From: Pachypanchax playfairii
Taxonomy: Eukaryota > Chordata > Actinopteri > Cyprinodontiformes > Aplocheilidae
Direction: 5' to 3'
Assembly (NCBI GenBank): GCA_006937955.1
Contig: SSNP01000080.1
Location: forward strand, 788,597-852,596
Length of the DNA: 64,000 nt
Below are positions 25,129-41,200 of the stretch, in pieces. Both the position numbers and the translations under genes were made by a program. The notes below the pieces were generated by a model. It ran no database searches. It saw only the letters and a list, made by a program, of their open reading frames with translations, and was not told where the DNA came from. Position 1 is the stretch's first letter; each line of letters opens with the position of its first letter.

Positions 25129-26343
25129 TTACTTCAGCATAACACGGGAGAAGACACCAGGAGGTTCTGTTCCATCACCCAACGCTGCACGAAAACCCTC
25201 CTGTCGTCGAGCATGTGCAAGTTTTGTGAGTGAAAGGAAAGTCCGGGGTTCCGTGATGGCCAGGTCGCTGATGACGTGACGATTAAGTTGAACGCTGGAC
25301 TGTATGTAAAGACATAGATTGAGCTGGGAGCATAAAAACCATGGACGTGTAAAGAACAGTAACATCTGACAGAACAAACCTTTGTCAGGTTGTGAATGAG
25401 GACAGGATACTTCATGCCGTGCTCTCGTGTTGCTGCTGCAATGCGGGAGATCCAAAGCTAAAGAAGTTAAAACATGACAGAGATAAATACATTTTTTTTT
25501 GTTCAGTTTTGTAGAATGACTGGAAGTCTGGTATCCTGACAGCTCGCTGCCTGTGACGTGTGCAGTTTCTGACACGTTCAAAGAAAATACAAAGTCTGTT
25601 GGACATTTTTCTTTTACTAGCCAGTCAGTTATTTTTTGTTTGGGGCTGCAGGAAACTGGTTTCTGTCTCCAGCTGACACTGGGTGAGAGGCGGGGTCACG
25701 CCTGGACAGGTGACCAGCTCATCACAGAGATACAACATTCACTCAGTCCTAGGGCCAATTTAGAGCTGCAAATGAACTTCATCCATGTTTTTGGTCTGTA
25801 AAAATGAAGCAGTCCCCTGCAAAACATATAAACTCCATGCAGAACGGTTCTGGTCTGGTCTTGAACCCAGGACCTTCTTGCTGCCAGGCAGCAGGTTTAC
25901 CAACTGGGAGGATTATAAAACTCTGACCAGCTCTTAATGAGGAGGAAAAACCCGAGGACTGATTTATGAAACAATAAGCTGAGTAAGAACTTTATGACCT
26001 GAACCTGCAGACCAGTTGCTGGTTTGTAATGATGTGGATTATTTGAATCTTACCGTCCTCATGTCACGTTTCTTAAGCGTCCGACCTTTGGTGGCGTAAA
26101 CAAAAGCCCTCCGAACCGCCTTCACGGCCAGCTTGTAGCATCGGTTCTTCCTCCCTCTGAAATGCTGTGGGCAGAAAACAGCGACGAAAAATGATCAAAT
26201 ATGATACTTTACATTAGATAAAGTCCCTATAATGCAGGAAATAGTCTGAGCCTCACCCTCGCATGTTTGAGAAGTTCTTGGACTTTCCAGTATCTGTCGG
26301 GTCCCCGGCTGCGGATCCAACAGGATGCGGTTAAAAATACCAT
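25129..26343 (-). CDS. mrpl20: Mitochondrial large-subunit ribosomal protein bL20m
   Basis: Exons: 26343-26257, 26164-26054, 25457-25380 and 25299-25129, all phase 0, giving 148 residues (human 149). The order MVFLTASCW, HARHFRGRKNRCYKLAV, KKRDMRTLWISRI, EHGMKYPVLIHNL and a C-terminus FRAALGDG…GVFSRV matches bL20m. It binds 16S mitochondrial rRNA and is needed for early assembly of the mitoribosome large subunit. The first methionine has no upstream in-frame extension and matches the family start. Intron 2 holds a degenerate interspersed repeat. Divergent neighbour sdhb begins 416 bp away. Confidence 0.96.
25640..25915. mobile_element. Degenerate teleost interspersed repeat in mrpl20 intron 2
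   Basis: Contains the phrases 'cctggacaggtgaccagctcatcacag', 'gggccaatttagagctgcaaa' and 'gaacccaggaccttcttgctg', which recur in many fish genomes as a dispersed repeat. Indels have degraded it. The class is not assigned. Confidence 0.55.
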
Positions 26344-26759
26344 TTTGTTCTTCCGTCACTCAAATCCACCAAGATCTGCTTTGTTAGGGGATGAAAACCA
26401 GATAAAATGACTTCAAACCACCTGGAGAAGCCTCACGCTGCACGACCAGCAGAGGGTACGTTTGTTTTGAAAACCGCGAACGCCAAAACGACAAGCGCTG
26501 GAAGAGAGTCTGCAAAGTCGTTTAACCAGACAAATAATTTTTTAAGCTTAAGACATGTTGCTTTTGAAAAATAGCATATAAATAATTACAGTTAGAGAAA
26601 AACATATTAAATCAACCGAGAATCTAACAAACCAAAAAGAGCCCTAAATTTGGAACATTAGGTGAACAAATCATGCGCTCCCATACTGACTTGTCACGCT
26701 GCCGCATTGAATGCTGGGATAGCGGACTGTGGAGGTCAGAGAAGAGAAACTTGAACAAC
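26344..26759. promoter_or_regulatory. Divergent mrpl20-sdhb promoter region
   Basis: 416 bp separate the two start codons of oppositely oriented genes. It holds both 5' UTRs and presumably both core promoters. No TATA box stands out. One NRF-1 half-site-like CATGCGC is at 26672. Shared control is inferred from geometry. Confidence 0.6.
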
Positions 26760-29696
<2,937 letters not shown>

Positions 29697-31739
29697 AACC
29701 TGTTTTTAAAACTCAGTAATTAATTTATCTCGTGATTTGAAAAATGCATTTTGAGGTCTGACGGGCCTGAACACCAGTCGTCTGCAACGCCACACGTTTC
29801 TGACAGCAGGGTCGTCTGTGTAAGAAACGCGTGTGTGTTCTTAGAAGACTTAGTGTTACACAAACGCACAACTACAGTGTGAATGCTGGAGTGTTTGTGT
29901 GTGTGAGTTCATGTAAACTGTGTCAAATGTTAAACTCCACACTCCAACTGAGTGGATGTTTGTTTGTGTGGGAGGCTTCTTACTTCATATTAAAGTAAAA
30001 ATGCGGCTTTATGTTGTTTTAGTTGTGTTTTTATTGCTGCTGCCTCACGTTCATTCAGCATGAATATTTCCTCCGATCCAACACACACACAGCAGTTATT
30101 CCTTTAATGCAAAATAAATGAGTAATTTTCCTGCAGCTGTTTTTGGTGTTTTGTTTACTTACATTCAAACCCATAATCAATATCAGCTGGTGTCCAGTAG
30201 GTGTCACTGTTGTACAGAGCACAAGTATAAAATCTGCTCTGTCAGAACAGACGTGCTTTTAATCCAGTTTAAAAAGTATTGAATGTGTTGTAAGAGGAGC
30301 GTGTCTGAATGTTAAGAAGTTTTCATTAAAGATTTTGAGGTAAACTGACTATAAAGTTTTATTGACTGGCCACAATACGAGTCAGTGAGATTTATCAGGG
30401 TTGTTTAGCTTTAAAACCTAAAACTCAAACCTTCGTTAGTTCTGGTTGTAAAAGCATGAGAATCTCTTTAGATAGTGGATTTCTAATGATGTTCACACAC
30501 TCAGTTTAACCTTCTAGTATAATTGGTCATATGTAGATGCAACAAATTTCTGCACTTGTTGCAAAAAATTTGAGAGGATAAATTGTAAAATCTACAATTT
30601 AATCACTCAAGTTTGTCATTTTTGGTCAAAGGAGCCACATGAGATGAGCCGGTTTCACAACGAGCAGAACACTTGCAGAAAAACTCTTTTAAAATACCTG
30701 GTAATTCTTTAAAAAAGGCTTTTTAAAGTTTTTTTTGAAACCAAGTTTTTATGGAACTTTATGTCAAAAGGATCTTTAATTAAAAAAAATATTGGCATCT
30801 TAACTAGAGACGTCTCAAATGATCCAGAACTTTAATCTTTTTAATGTTACTTTTAACATGTAGGTTGAAGAAAAGACATTTCACTGTGTTGTCACACTAC
30901 ATTAAGTTTACTCCATCTCTGTAGCGGACTGGTTAACATTTTGTTGGGATTGTGTTGAGGTGGGGGGGCCCACGGGGAGGAGACTGCAGATGCTGGGAGG
31001 AACAATGTGGCGCTGCAGGATCCTCCTTCATTCACAGGACACATCAGAGCTGGTGGAGGTCGCAGCTAATTGAGTCAGAGTTTGGTAAGACATTCTGAGA
31101 AAAGGCTCATGATTTCATTTATCTCACTTTGTCTTGATGTTTAATGTTTCTGGAGAGAATTATTAAGTTCTGCAGTTATGGTGAGGATTAAAAAAGAAGC
31201 TCAGTCAGTTCTTAAAGAGGAATTCAACATGGATTCTTAAGTTATATTTAAGTAGATTATTTTAACAGATTTGTCTGTTTGTAAGATTTAAGAGTTAATG
31301 TGTGTTGTTGTGTTTTCACCAGAGAAAAGATTCCTGGGGGGGTCAGTGAGGCCTCGTGTCAGGATCATTATTTTTTTTATGTTCCTGTTTCAACATAAAT
31401 TAACTTCATAAACTCTATAAACACAAGCGGATGACAGCAGAGCATCTCCTGTTGCTGTTCTCAGTGTGTGTGAAGGAGGGGGGTAGGGGGGTATCTGCAG
31501 CTTAAAAGGGAATTGTGGAGAGAGCAAGGGGGGGGGGGGGTTAATCGCTCCCAGATGTTTGCAGTGAAAGCATATGGTTTCCAATAGTCACCATGATGCA
31601 CAAGAAGAAGGAAAGTGTTGGCTGATTTGTTGAGAGCAGAAACATCAACATCTGTTAGAGGTGCAGAGCTCAGAACAGATCCTGCTGGACAGCTTTGTGT
31701 CCATGGAGTTCATCAACATTTAGTTTACAACTGAGATGA
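29697..31739. other. sdhb 3' UTR and mfap2 upstream region
   Basis: Holds the sdhb 3' UTR to about 30010 and the mfap2 upstream region. A donor-like GTAAGA at 31085, after a GC-richer stretch (30960-31084), could end an untranslated first exon of mfap2; this is a guess. A run of about 12 G lies near 31530. No other gene is seen. Confidence 0.4.
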
Positions 31740-32180
31740 AGGTTTTTTTAGTTTTATGAGGGAAAGAAGAAAGAAATGAAGGAGTGAGGAGGGGGAGGGC
31801 GGGAGGAAATGACCAGTGAAGGCGACAGAAGGGAAATGAAGGATGTGGAGACAAAAGGAAGGAGGGAGGGATGAAGAAAACTCAAAGGACAAGAAGAAAG
31901 AAGAGGGGGAGTGGTCTTCTGTTTCCTTTCCTGGAATGCAGTTTCCACACTGCTGCAGCGAAGAAGAAGGAAAAAAACCCAAAGAGATTGTTCTTAATTT
32001 GTGTCACATTCTTGCTGTAAGAGTTTTTTTCCCCTCTCTGTTTCTGTTTGAGGCCAGTGGAGGGATGATGATGGGGTGAAGGAGGGCACAGAGAGTGGAG
32101 GGGGGGCTGGAAAGATGACAGAGGGCAGGAGGGAAACAAAGAAAGGATGAAAGATTTGAAGAGATCAAAAGAAAAGCTTG
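31740..32180 (+). repeat. Polypurine-rich stretch upstream of the mfap2 start exon
   Basis: The plus strand is strongly purine-biased (GGAAG, GAAGAA and GGAGGG runs) for about 400 bp, interrupted by one short pyrimidine patch around 32020-32050. It is low-complexity, and apparent minus-strand Pro/Ser/Phe-rich ORFs are by-products. Confidence 0.7.
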
Positions 32181-32230
32181 TAATCACCTTCTTCCCCTCC
32201 TTTGTTTTCAGTCTACCTCCAAGAGCGACC

Positions 32231-35200
32231 ATGAGAGTCCTCCTGCTAATCTGCATGCCAGGTAACTTCATCATCTGGAACGAGAAGGTTCCAGATCACG
32301 ACTTCACTCTTTCTGTTGTTTTATGTTCCTAAGACACGTCGACCTGATACACAGTCATAATAAAAGACAAATGCTCCATCTTTTAAATCCAAGGTTTTAT
32401 GTTTCAGAGCATGACTTCAAAAACATCTGGTCCTTTCTAAAATGACCATGGTGCAACGTTTCAGAGAAACACTCTGCATTTCACAGAAAGTCTTTATTTT
32501 ACAAAAATTAAACCAATTTGCATGAACAGTATACAGAAAGTTCAAGTTTCAGAGAAATGAAGGGAAAAGAGGGACAGAAACCTTCTCAATCTAAAGAGAT
32601 TAATCAGTCTTCTAAGATCAAAATGTGCAATTCTCATTTAGCAGGTTAAAGTCTTGGTTTAGTTTAGTTTTACACAATTGAGGTTTGCCAAGTAGATTTT
32701 GGGAACGATGTGCTTTTGGGAATGAGATCAGAGTAGAGCTATTTACCCATAACATGCAGTATGTTTACCGCCTGTACATGCAGCATGTTTACCGCCTGTA
32801 CATGCAGCATGTTTACCGCCTGTACATGAAGCATGTTTACCGCCTGTACATGCAGCATGTTTACCGCCTGTACATGCAGCATGTTTACCGCCTGTACATG
32901 CAGTATGTTTACTGCCTGTACATGCAGTATGTTTACCTTTTGTACATGCAGTATGTTTACCTCCTGTACATGGAGTATGTTTACCGCCTGTACATGGAGT
33001 ATGTTTACCTCTTGTACATGCAGTATGTTTACCTCCTGTACATGCAATATGTTTACCGCCTGTACATGCAATATGTTTACCGCCTGTACATGCAATATGT
33101 TTACCGCCTGTACATGCAATATGTTTACCTCTTGAACATGCACTATGTTTACCGCCTGTACATGCAGTATGTTTACTGTCTGTACATGCAGTATGTTTAC
33201 CTCTTGTACATGCAGTATGTTTACCTCCTGTACATGCAATATGTTTACCGCCTGTACATGCAATATGTTTACCGCCTGTACATGCAATATGTTTACCTCT
33301 TGAACATGCACTATGTTTACCGCCTGTACATGCAATATGTTTACCGCCTGTACATGCAATATGTTTACCTCCTGTACATGCAGTATGTTTACCTCCTGTA
33401 CATGGAGTATGTTTACCTCCTGTACATGCAATATGTTTACCGCCTGTACATGCAATATGTTTACCGCCTGTACATGCAGTATGTTTACCGCCTGTACATG
33501 CAGTATGTTTACCGCCTGTACATGCAGTATGTTTACCGCCTGTACATGCAGTATGTTTACTGCCTGTACATGCAGTATGTTTACCTTTTGTACATGCAGT
33601 ATGTTTACCGCCTGTACATGCAATATGTTTACCGCCTGTACATGCAATATGTTTACCGCCTGTACATGCAATATGTTTACCTCTTGAACATGCACTATGT
33701 TTACCGCCTGTACATGCAATATGTTTACCTCTTGAACATGCACTATGTTTACCGCCTGTACATGCAATATGTTTACCACCTGTACATGCAATATGTTTAC
33801 CGCCTGTACATGCAGTATGTTTACTGCCTGTACATGCAGTATGTTTACCTTTTGTACATGCAGTATGTTTACCTCCTGTACATGCAATATGTTTACCGCC
33901 TGTACATGCAATATGTTTACCGCCTGTACATGCAATATGTTTACCGCCTGTACATGCAATATGTTTACCTCTTGAACATGCACTATGTTTACCGCCTGTA
34001 CATGCAGTATGTTTACCGCCTGTACATGCAGTATGTTTACTGCCTGTACATGCAGTATGTTTACCTTTTGTACATGCAGTATGTTTACCTCCTGTACATG
34101 CAATATGTTTACCGCCTGTACATGCAGCATGTTTACCGCCTGTACATGCAGCACGTTTACCGCCTGTACATGCAGCACGTTTACCGCCTGTACATGCAGC
34201 ACGTTTACCGCCTGTACATGCAGCATGTTTACCTCCTGAACATGCACTATGTTTACCGCCTGTACATGCAATATGTTTACCTCTTGAACATGCAATATGT
34301 TTACCGCCTGTACATGCAATATGTTTACCGCCTGTACATGCAATATGTTTACCTCTTGAACATGCACTATGTTTACCGCCTGTACATGCAATATGTTTAC
34401 CTCTTGAACATGCAATATGTTTACCGCCTGTACATGCAATATGTTTACCGCCTGTACATGCAGCATGTTTACCGCCTGTACATGCAGCATGTTTACCGCC
34501 TGTACATGCAGCACGTTTACCGCCTGTACATGAAGCATGTTTACCGCCTGTACATGCAATATGTTTACCGCCTGTACATGCAGTATGTTTACCGCCTGTA
34601 CATGCAGTATGTTTACCGCCTGTACATGCAGTATGTTTACCTCTTGTACATGCAGTATGTTTACCTCCTGTACATGCAATATGTTTACCGCCTGTACATG
34701 CAATATGTTTACCGCCTGTACATGCAATATGTTTACCTCTTGAACATGCACTATGTTTACCGCCTGTACATGCAGTATGTTTACCGCCTGTACATGCACT
34801 ATGTTTACCGCCTGTACATGCAATATGTTTACCGCCTGTACATGCAATATGTTTACCGCCTGTACATGCAATATGTTTACCTCTTGAACATGCACTATGT
34901 TTACCGCCTGTACATGCAATATGTTTACCGCCTGTACATGCAGTATGTTTACCGCCTGTACATGCAGTATGTTTACCGCCTGTACATGCAGTATGTTTAC
35001 TGCCTGTACATGCAGTATGTTTACCTTTTGTACATGCAGTATGTTTACCGCCTGTACATGCAATATGTTTACCGCCTGTACATGCAGCACGTTTACCGCC
35101 TGTACATGAAGCATGTTTACCGCCTGTACATGCAGCACGTTTACCGCCTGTACATGAAGCATGTTTACCGCCTGTACATGCAGCATGTTTACCGCCTGTA

Positions 35201-38200
35201 CATGCATTATGTTTACCGCCTGTACATGCAATATGTTTACCGCCTGTACATGCAATATGTTTACCGCCTGTACATGCAGTATGTTTACCTCCTGTACATG
35301 CAATATGTTTACCGCCTGTACATGCAATATGTTTACCGCCTGTACATGCAATATGTTTACCGCCTGTACATGCAATATGTTTACCGCCTGTACATGCAAT
35401 ATGTTTACCTCTTGAACATGCACTATGTTTACCGCCTGTACATGCACTATGTTTACCGCCTGTACATGCAATATGTTTACCGCCTGTACATGCAATATGT
35501 TTACCGCCTGTACATGCAGCATGTTTACCGCCTGTACATGCAGCACGTTTACCGCCTGTACATGCAGCACGTTTACCGCCTGTACATGCAGCACGTTTAC
35601 CGCCTGTACATGAAGCATGTTTACCGCCTGTACATGCAGTATGTTTACTGCCTGTACATGCAGTATGTTTACCTCTTGTACATGCAGTATGTTTACCTCC
35701 TGTACATGCAATATGTTTACCGCCTGTACATGCAATATGTTTACCGCCTGTACATGCAATATGTTTACCGCTTGTACATGCAATATGTTTACCGCCTGTA
35801 CATGCAGTATGTTTACCGCCTGTACATGAAGCATGTTTACCGCCTGTACATGCAGCATGTTTACCGCCTGTACATGCAGCATGTTTACCGCCTGTACATG
35901 CAGTATGTTTACTGCCTGTACATGCAGTATGTTTACCTTTTGTACATGCAGTATGTTTACCTCCTGTACATGCAATATGTTTACCGCCTGTACATGCAAT
36001 ATGTTTACCGCCTGTACATGCAATATGTTTACCGCCTGTACATGCAGCATGTTTACCGCCTGTACATGCAGCATGTTTACCGCCTGTACATGCAGCATGT
36101 TTACCGCCTGTACATGCAGCATGTTTACTGCCTGTACATGCAGTATGTTTACCTTTTGTACATGCAGTATGTTTACCTCCTGTACATGCAATATGTTTAC
36201 CGCCTGTACATGCAATATGTTTACCTCTTGAACATGCACTATGTTTACCGCCTGTACATGCAGTATGTTTACCACCTGTACATGCAATATGTTTACCGCC
36301 TGTACATGCAATATGTTTACCGCCTGTACATGGAGTATGTTTACCTCGTGTACATGCAGTATGTTTACCTCCTGTACATGCAATATGTTTACCGCCTGTA
36401 CATGGAGTATGTTTACCTCCTGTACATGCAATATGTTTACCCCCTGTACATGCAATATGTTTACCGCCTGTACATGCAGTATGTTTACCGCCTGTACATG
36501 CAGCATGTTTACCGCCTGTACATGAAGCATGTTTACCGCCTGTACATGCAGCATGTTTACCGCCTGTACATGCAGTATGTTTACTGCCTGTACATGCAGT
36601 ATGTTTACCTTTTGTACATGCAGTATGTTTACCTCCTGTACATGCAATATGTTTACCGCCTGTACATGCAATATGTTTACCGCCTGTACATGCAATATGT
36701 TTACCGCCTGTACATGCAATATGTTTACCTCTTGAACATGCACTATGTTTACCGCCTGTACATGAAGCATGTTTACCGCCTGTACATGAAGCATGTTTAC
36801 CGCCTGTACATGAAGCACGTTTACCGCCTGTACATGCAGCACGTTTACCGCCTGTACATGCAGCACGTTTACCGCCTGTACATGCAGCATGTTTACCGCC
36901 TGTACATGAAGCATGTTTACCGCCTGTACATGCAGCATGTTTACCGCCTGTACATGCAGCATGTTTACCGCCTGTACATGCAGCATGTTTACTGCCTGTA
37001 CACGCAGTATGTTTACCGCCTGTACATGCAGCATGTTTACTGCCTGTACACGCAGTATGTTTACCGCCTGTACATGAAGCATGTTTACCGCCTGTACATG
37101 AAGCATGTTTACCGCCTGTACATGCAGTATGTTTACTGCCTGTACATGCAGTATGTTTACCTTTTGTACATGCAGTATGTTTACCTCCTGTACATGCAAT
37201 ATGTTTACCGCCTGTACATGCAATATGTTTACCGCCTGTACATGCAATATGTTTACCGCCTGTACATGCAATATGTTTACCTCTTGAACATGCACTATGT
37301 TTACCGCCTGTACATGCAATATGTTTACCTCTTGAACATGCACTATGTTTACCGCCTGTACATGCAATATGTTTACCGCCTGTACATGCAGTATGTTTAC
37401 AGCCTGTACATGCAGTATGTTTACCTTTTGTACATGCAGTATGTTTACCTCCTGTACATGCAATATGTTTACCGCCTGTACATGCAATATGTTTACCGCC
37501 TGTACATGCAGTATGTTTACCGCCTGTACATGCAGTATGTTTACTGTCTGTACATGCAGTATGTTTACCGCCTGTACATGAAGCATGTTTACCGCCTGTA
37601 CATGAAGCATGTTTACCGCCTGTACATGCAGCACGTTTACCGCCTGTACATGAAGCATGTTTACCGCCTGTACATGCAGTATGTTTACCGCCTGTACATG
37701 CAATATGTTTACCGCCTGTACATGCAATATGTTTACCTCTTGAACATGCACTATGTTTACCGCCTGTACATGCAATATGTTTACCTCTTGAACATGCACT
37801 ATGTTTACCGCCTGTACATGCAATATGTTTACCGCCTGTACATGCACTATGTTTACCGCCTGTACATGCAGTATGTTTACCGCCTGTACATGCAATATGT
37901 TTACCGCCTGTACATGCAATATGTTTACCTCTTGAACATGCACTATGTTTACCGCCTGTACATGCAATATGTTTACTGCCTGTACATGGAGCATGTTTAC
38001 CGCCTGTACATGCAGCATGTTTACCGCCTGTACATGAAGCATGTTTACCGCCTGTACATGCAGCATGTTTACCTTTTGTACATGCAGTATGTTTACCTCC
38101 TGTACATGCAATATGTTTACCGCCTGTACATGCAATATGTTTACCGCTTGTACATGCACTATGTTTACCGCCTGTACATGCAATATGTTTACCGCCTGTA

Positions 38201-41200
38201 CATGCAATATGTTTACCGCCTGTACATGCAGCATGTTTACCGCCTGTACATGAAGCATGTTTACCGCCTGTACATGCAGCACGTTTACCGCCTGTACATG
38301 AAGCATGTTTACCGCCTGTACATGCAGCATGTTTACCGCCTGTACATGGAGTATGTTTACCTCCTGTACATGCAATATGTTTACCGCCTGTACATGCAAT
38401 ATGTTTACCGCCTGTACATGCAATATGTTTACCGCCTGTACATGCAATATGTTTACCGCCTGTACATGCAGCATGTTTACCGCCTGTACATGCAGCACGT
38501 TTACCGCCTGTACATGAAGCATGTTTACCGCCTGTACATGCAGCACGTTTACCGCCTGTACATGAAGCATGTTTACCGCCTGTACATGCAGCAGGTTTAC
38601 CACCTGTACATGGAGTAGGTTTACCTCCTGTACATGCAATATGTTTACCGCCTGTACATGCAATATGTTTACCGCCTGTACATGCAATATGTTTACCGCC
38701 TGTACATGCAGTATGTTTACCGCCTGTACATGCAGTATGTTTACTGCCTGTACATGCAGTATGTTTACCTTTTGTACATGCAGTATGTTTACCTCCTGTA
38801 CATGCAATATGTTTACCGCCTGTACATGCAATAGGTTTACCGCCTGTACATGCAGTATGTTTACCGCCTGTACATGCAGTATGTTTACCTCCTGTACATG
38901 CAATATGTTTACCGCCTGTACATGCAATATGTTTACCGCCTGTACATGCAATATGTTTACCGCCTGTACATGCAATATGTTTACCTCCTGTACATGCAGT
39001 ATGTTTACCTCCTGTACATGGAGTATGTTTACCGCCTGTACATGTAGTATGTTTACCGCCTGTACATGCAGTATGTTTACCGCCTGTACATGCAGCACGT
39101 TTACCGCCTGTACATGCAGCACGTTTACCGCCTGTACATGCAGCATGTTTACCGCCTGTACATGCAGCAGGTTTACCGCCTGTACATGCAGCATGTTTAC
39201 CACCTGTACATGGAGTAGGTTTACCTCCTGTACATGCAGTATGTTTACCTCCTGTACATGCAATATGTTTACCGCCTGTACATGCAGTATGTTTACTGCC
39301 TGTACATGCAGTATGTTTACCTTTTGTACATGCAGTATGTTTACCTCCTGTACATGGAGTATGTTTACCGCCTGTACATGGAGTATGTTTACCGCCTGTA
39401 CATGCAATATGTTTACCTCTTGAACATGCACTATGTTTACCGCCTGTACATGCAGTATGTTTACCTCTTGAACATGCACTATGTTTACCGCCTGTACATG
39501 CAATATGTTTACCTCTTGAACATGCACTATGTTTACCGCCTGTACATGGAGTATGTCTACTGCCTGTACATGGAGTATGTTTACAGTCTGTACATGGAGT
39601 ATGTTTACTGCCTGTACATGGAGTATGTTTACCGCCTGTACATGGAGTATGTTTACTGCCTGTACATGCAGCATGTTTACCGCCTGTACATGGAGTATGT
39701 TTACTGCCTGTACATGGAGTATGTTTACCGCCTGTACATGCAGCATGTTTACCGCCTGTACATGCAGCATGTTTACCGCCTGTACATGCAGCATGTTTAC
39801 CGCCTGTACATGCAGCATGTTTACTGCCTGTACATGGAGTATGTTTACTGTCTGTACATGCAGCATGTTTACCGCCTGTACATGGAGTATGTTTACCGCC
39901 TGTACATGGAGTATGTTTACTGCCTGTACATGCAGTATGTTTACCGCCTGTACATGCAGCATGTTTACTGCCTGTACATGCAGTATGTTTACTGCCTGTA
40001 CATGCAGCATGTTTACTGCCTGTACATGGAGTATGTTTACTGCCTGTACATGCAGCATGTTTACCGCCTGTACATGCAGCATGTTTACCGCCTGTACATG
40101 CAGCATGTTTACCGCCTGTACATGGAGTATGTTTACTGCCTGTACATGGAGTATGTTTACTGTCTGTACATGGAGTATGTTTACCGCCTGTACATGGAGT
40201 ATGTTTACCGCCTGTACATGGAGTATGTTTACTGCCTGTACATGGAGTATGTTTACTGTCTGTACATGGAGTATGTTTACCGCCTGTACATGGAGTATGT
40301 TTACCGCCTGTACATGGAGTATGTTTACTGTCTGTACATGGAGTATGTTTACTGCCTGTACATGCAGCATGTTTACCGCCTGTACATGCAGCATGTTTAC
40401 CGCCTGTACATGCAGCATGTTTACCGCCTGTACATGCAGTATGTTTACCCCCTGTACATGCAGTATGTTTACCTCTTGTACATGCAGTATGTTTACCTCC
40501 TGTACATGCAATATGTTTACCACCTGTACATGCAATATGTTTACCGCCTGTACATGCAATATGTTTACCGCCTGTACATGCAATATGTTTACCTCTTGAA
40601 CATGCACTATGTTTACCGCCTGTACATGCAGCATGTTTACCGCCTGTACATGCAGTATGTTTACTGCCTGTACATGCAGCATGTTTACCGCCTGTACATG
40701 GAGTATGTTTACTGCCTGTACATGGAGTATGTTTACTGCCTGTACATGGAGTATGTTTACCGCCTGTACATGGAGTATGTTTACTGCCTGTACATGCAGC
40801 ATGTTTACCGCCTGTACATGGAGTATGTTTACTGCCTGTACATGGAGTATGTTTACTGTCTGTACATGGAGTATGTTTACTGCCTGTACATGCAGCATGT
40901 TTACCGCCTGTACATGGAGTATGTTTACCGCCTGTACATGGAGTATGTTTACCTCTTGTACATGCAGTATGTTTACCTCCTGTACATGCAATATGTTTAC
41001 CGCCTGTACATGCAATATGTTTACCGCCTGTACATGCAATATGTTTACCTCTTGAACATGCACTATGTTTACCGCCTGTACATGCAATATGTTTACCTCT
41101 TGAACATGCACTATGTTTACCGCCTGTACATGCAATATGTTTACCGCCTGTACATGCAGTATGTTTACTGCCTGTACATGGAGCATGTTTACCGCCTGTA

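Noticed and set aside
31725..32274. Minus-strand Pro/Ser/Phe-rich ORFs
   Set aside because: Produced by the polypurine tract on the opposite strand.
32685..38618. 1,977-codon plus-strand ORF (MQYVYRLY repeats) and the 1,094-codon ORF at 39234-42518
   Set aside because: They are read-throughs of a 24-bp repeat whose length is a multiple of 3. They end at simple repeat variants, and the 5' extension is ordinary intron sequence.
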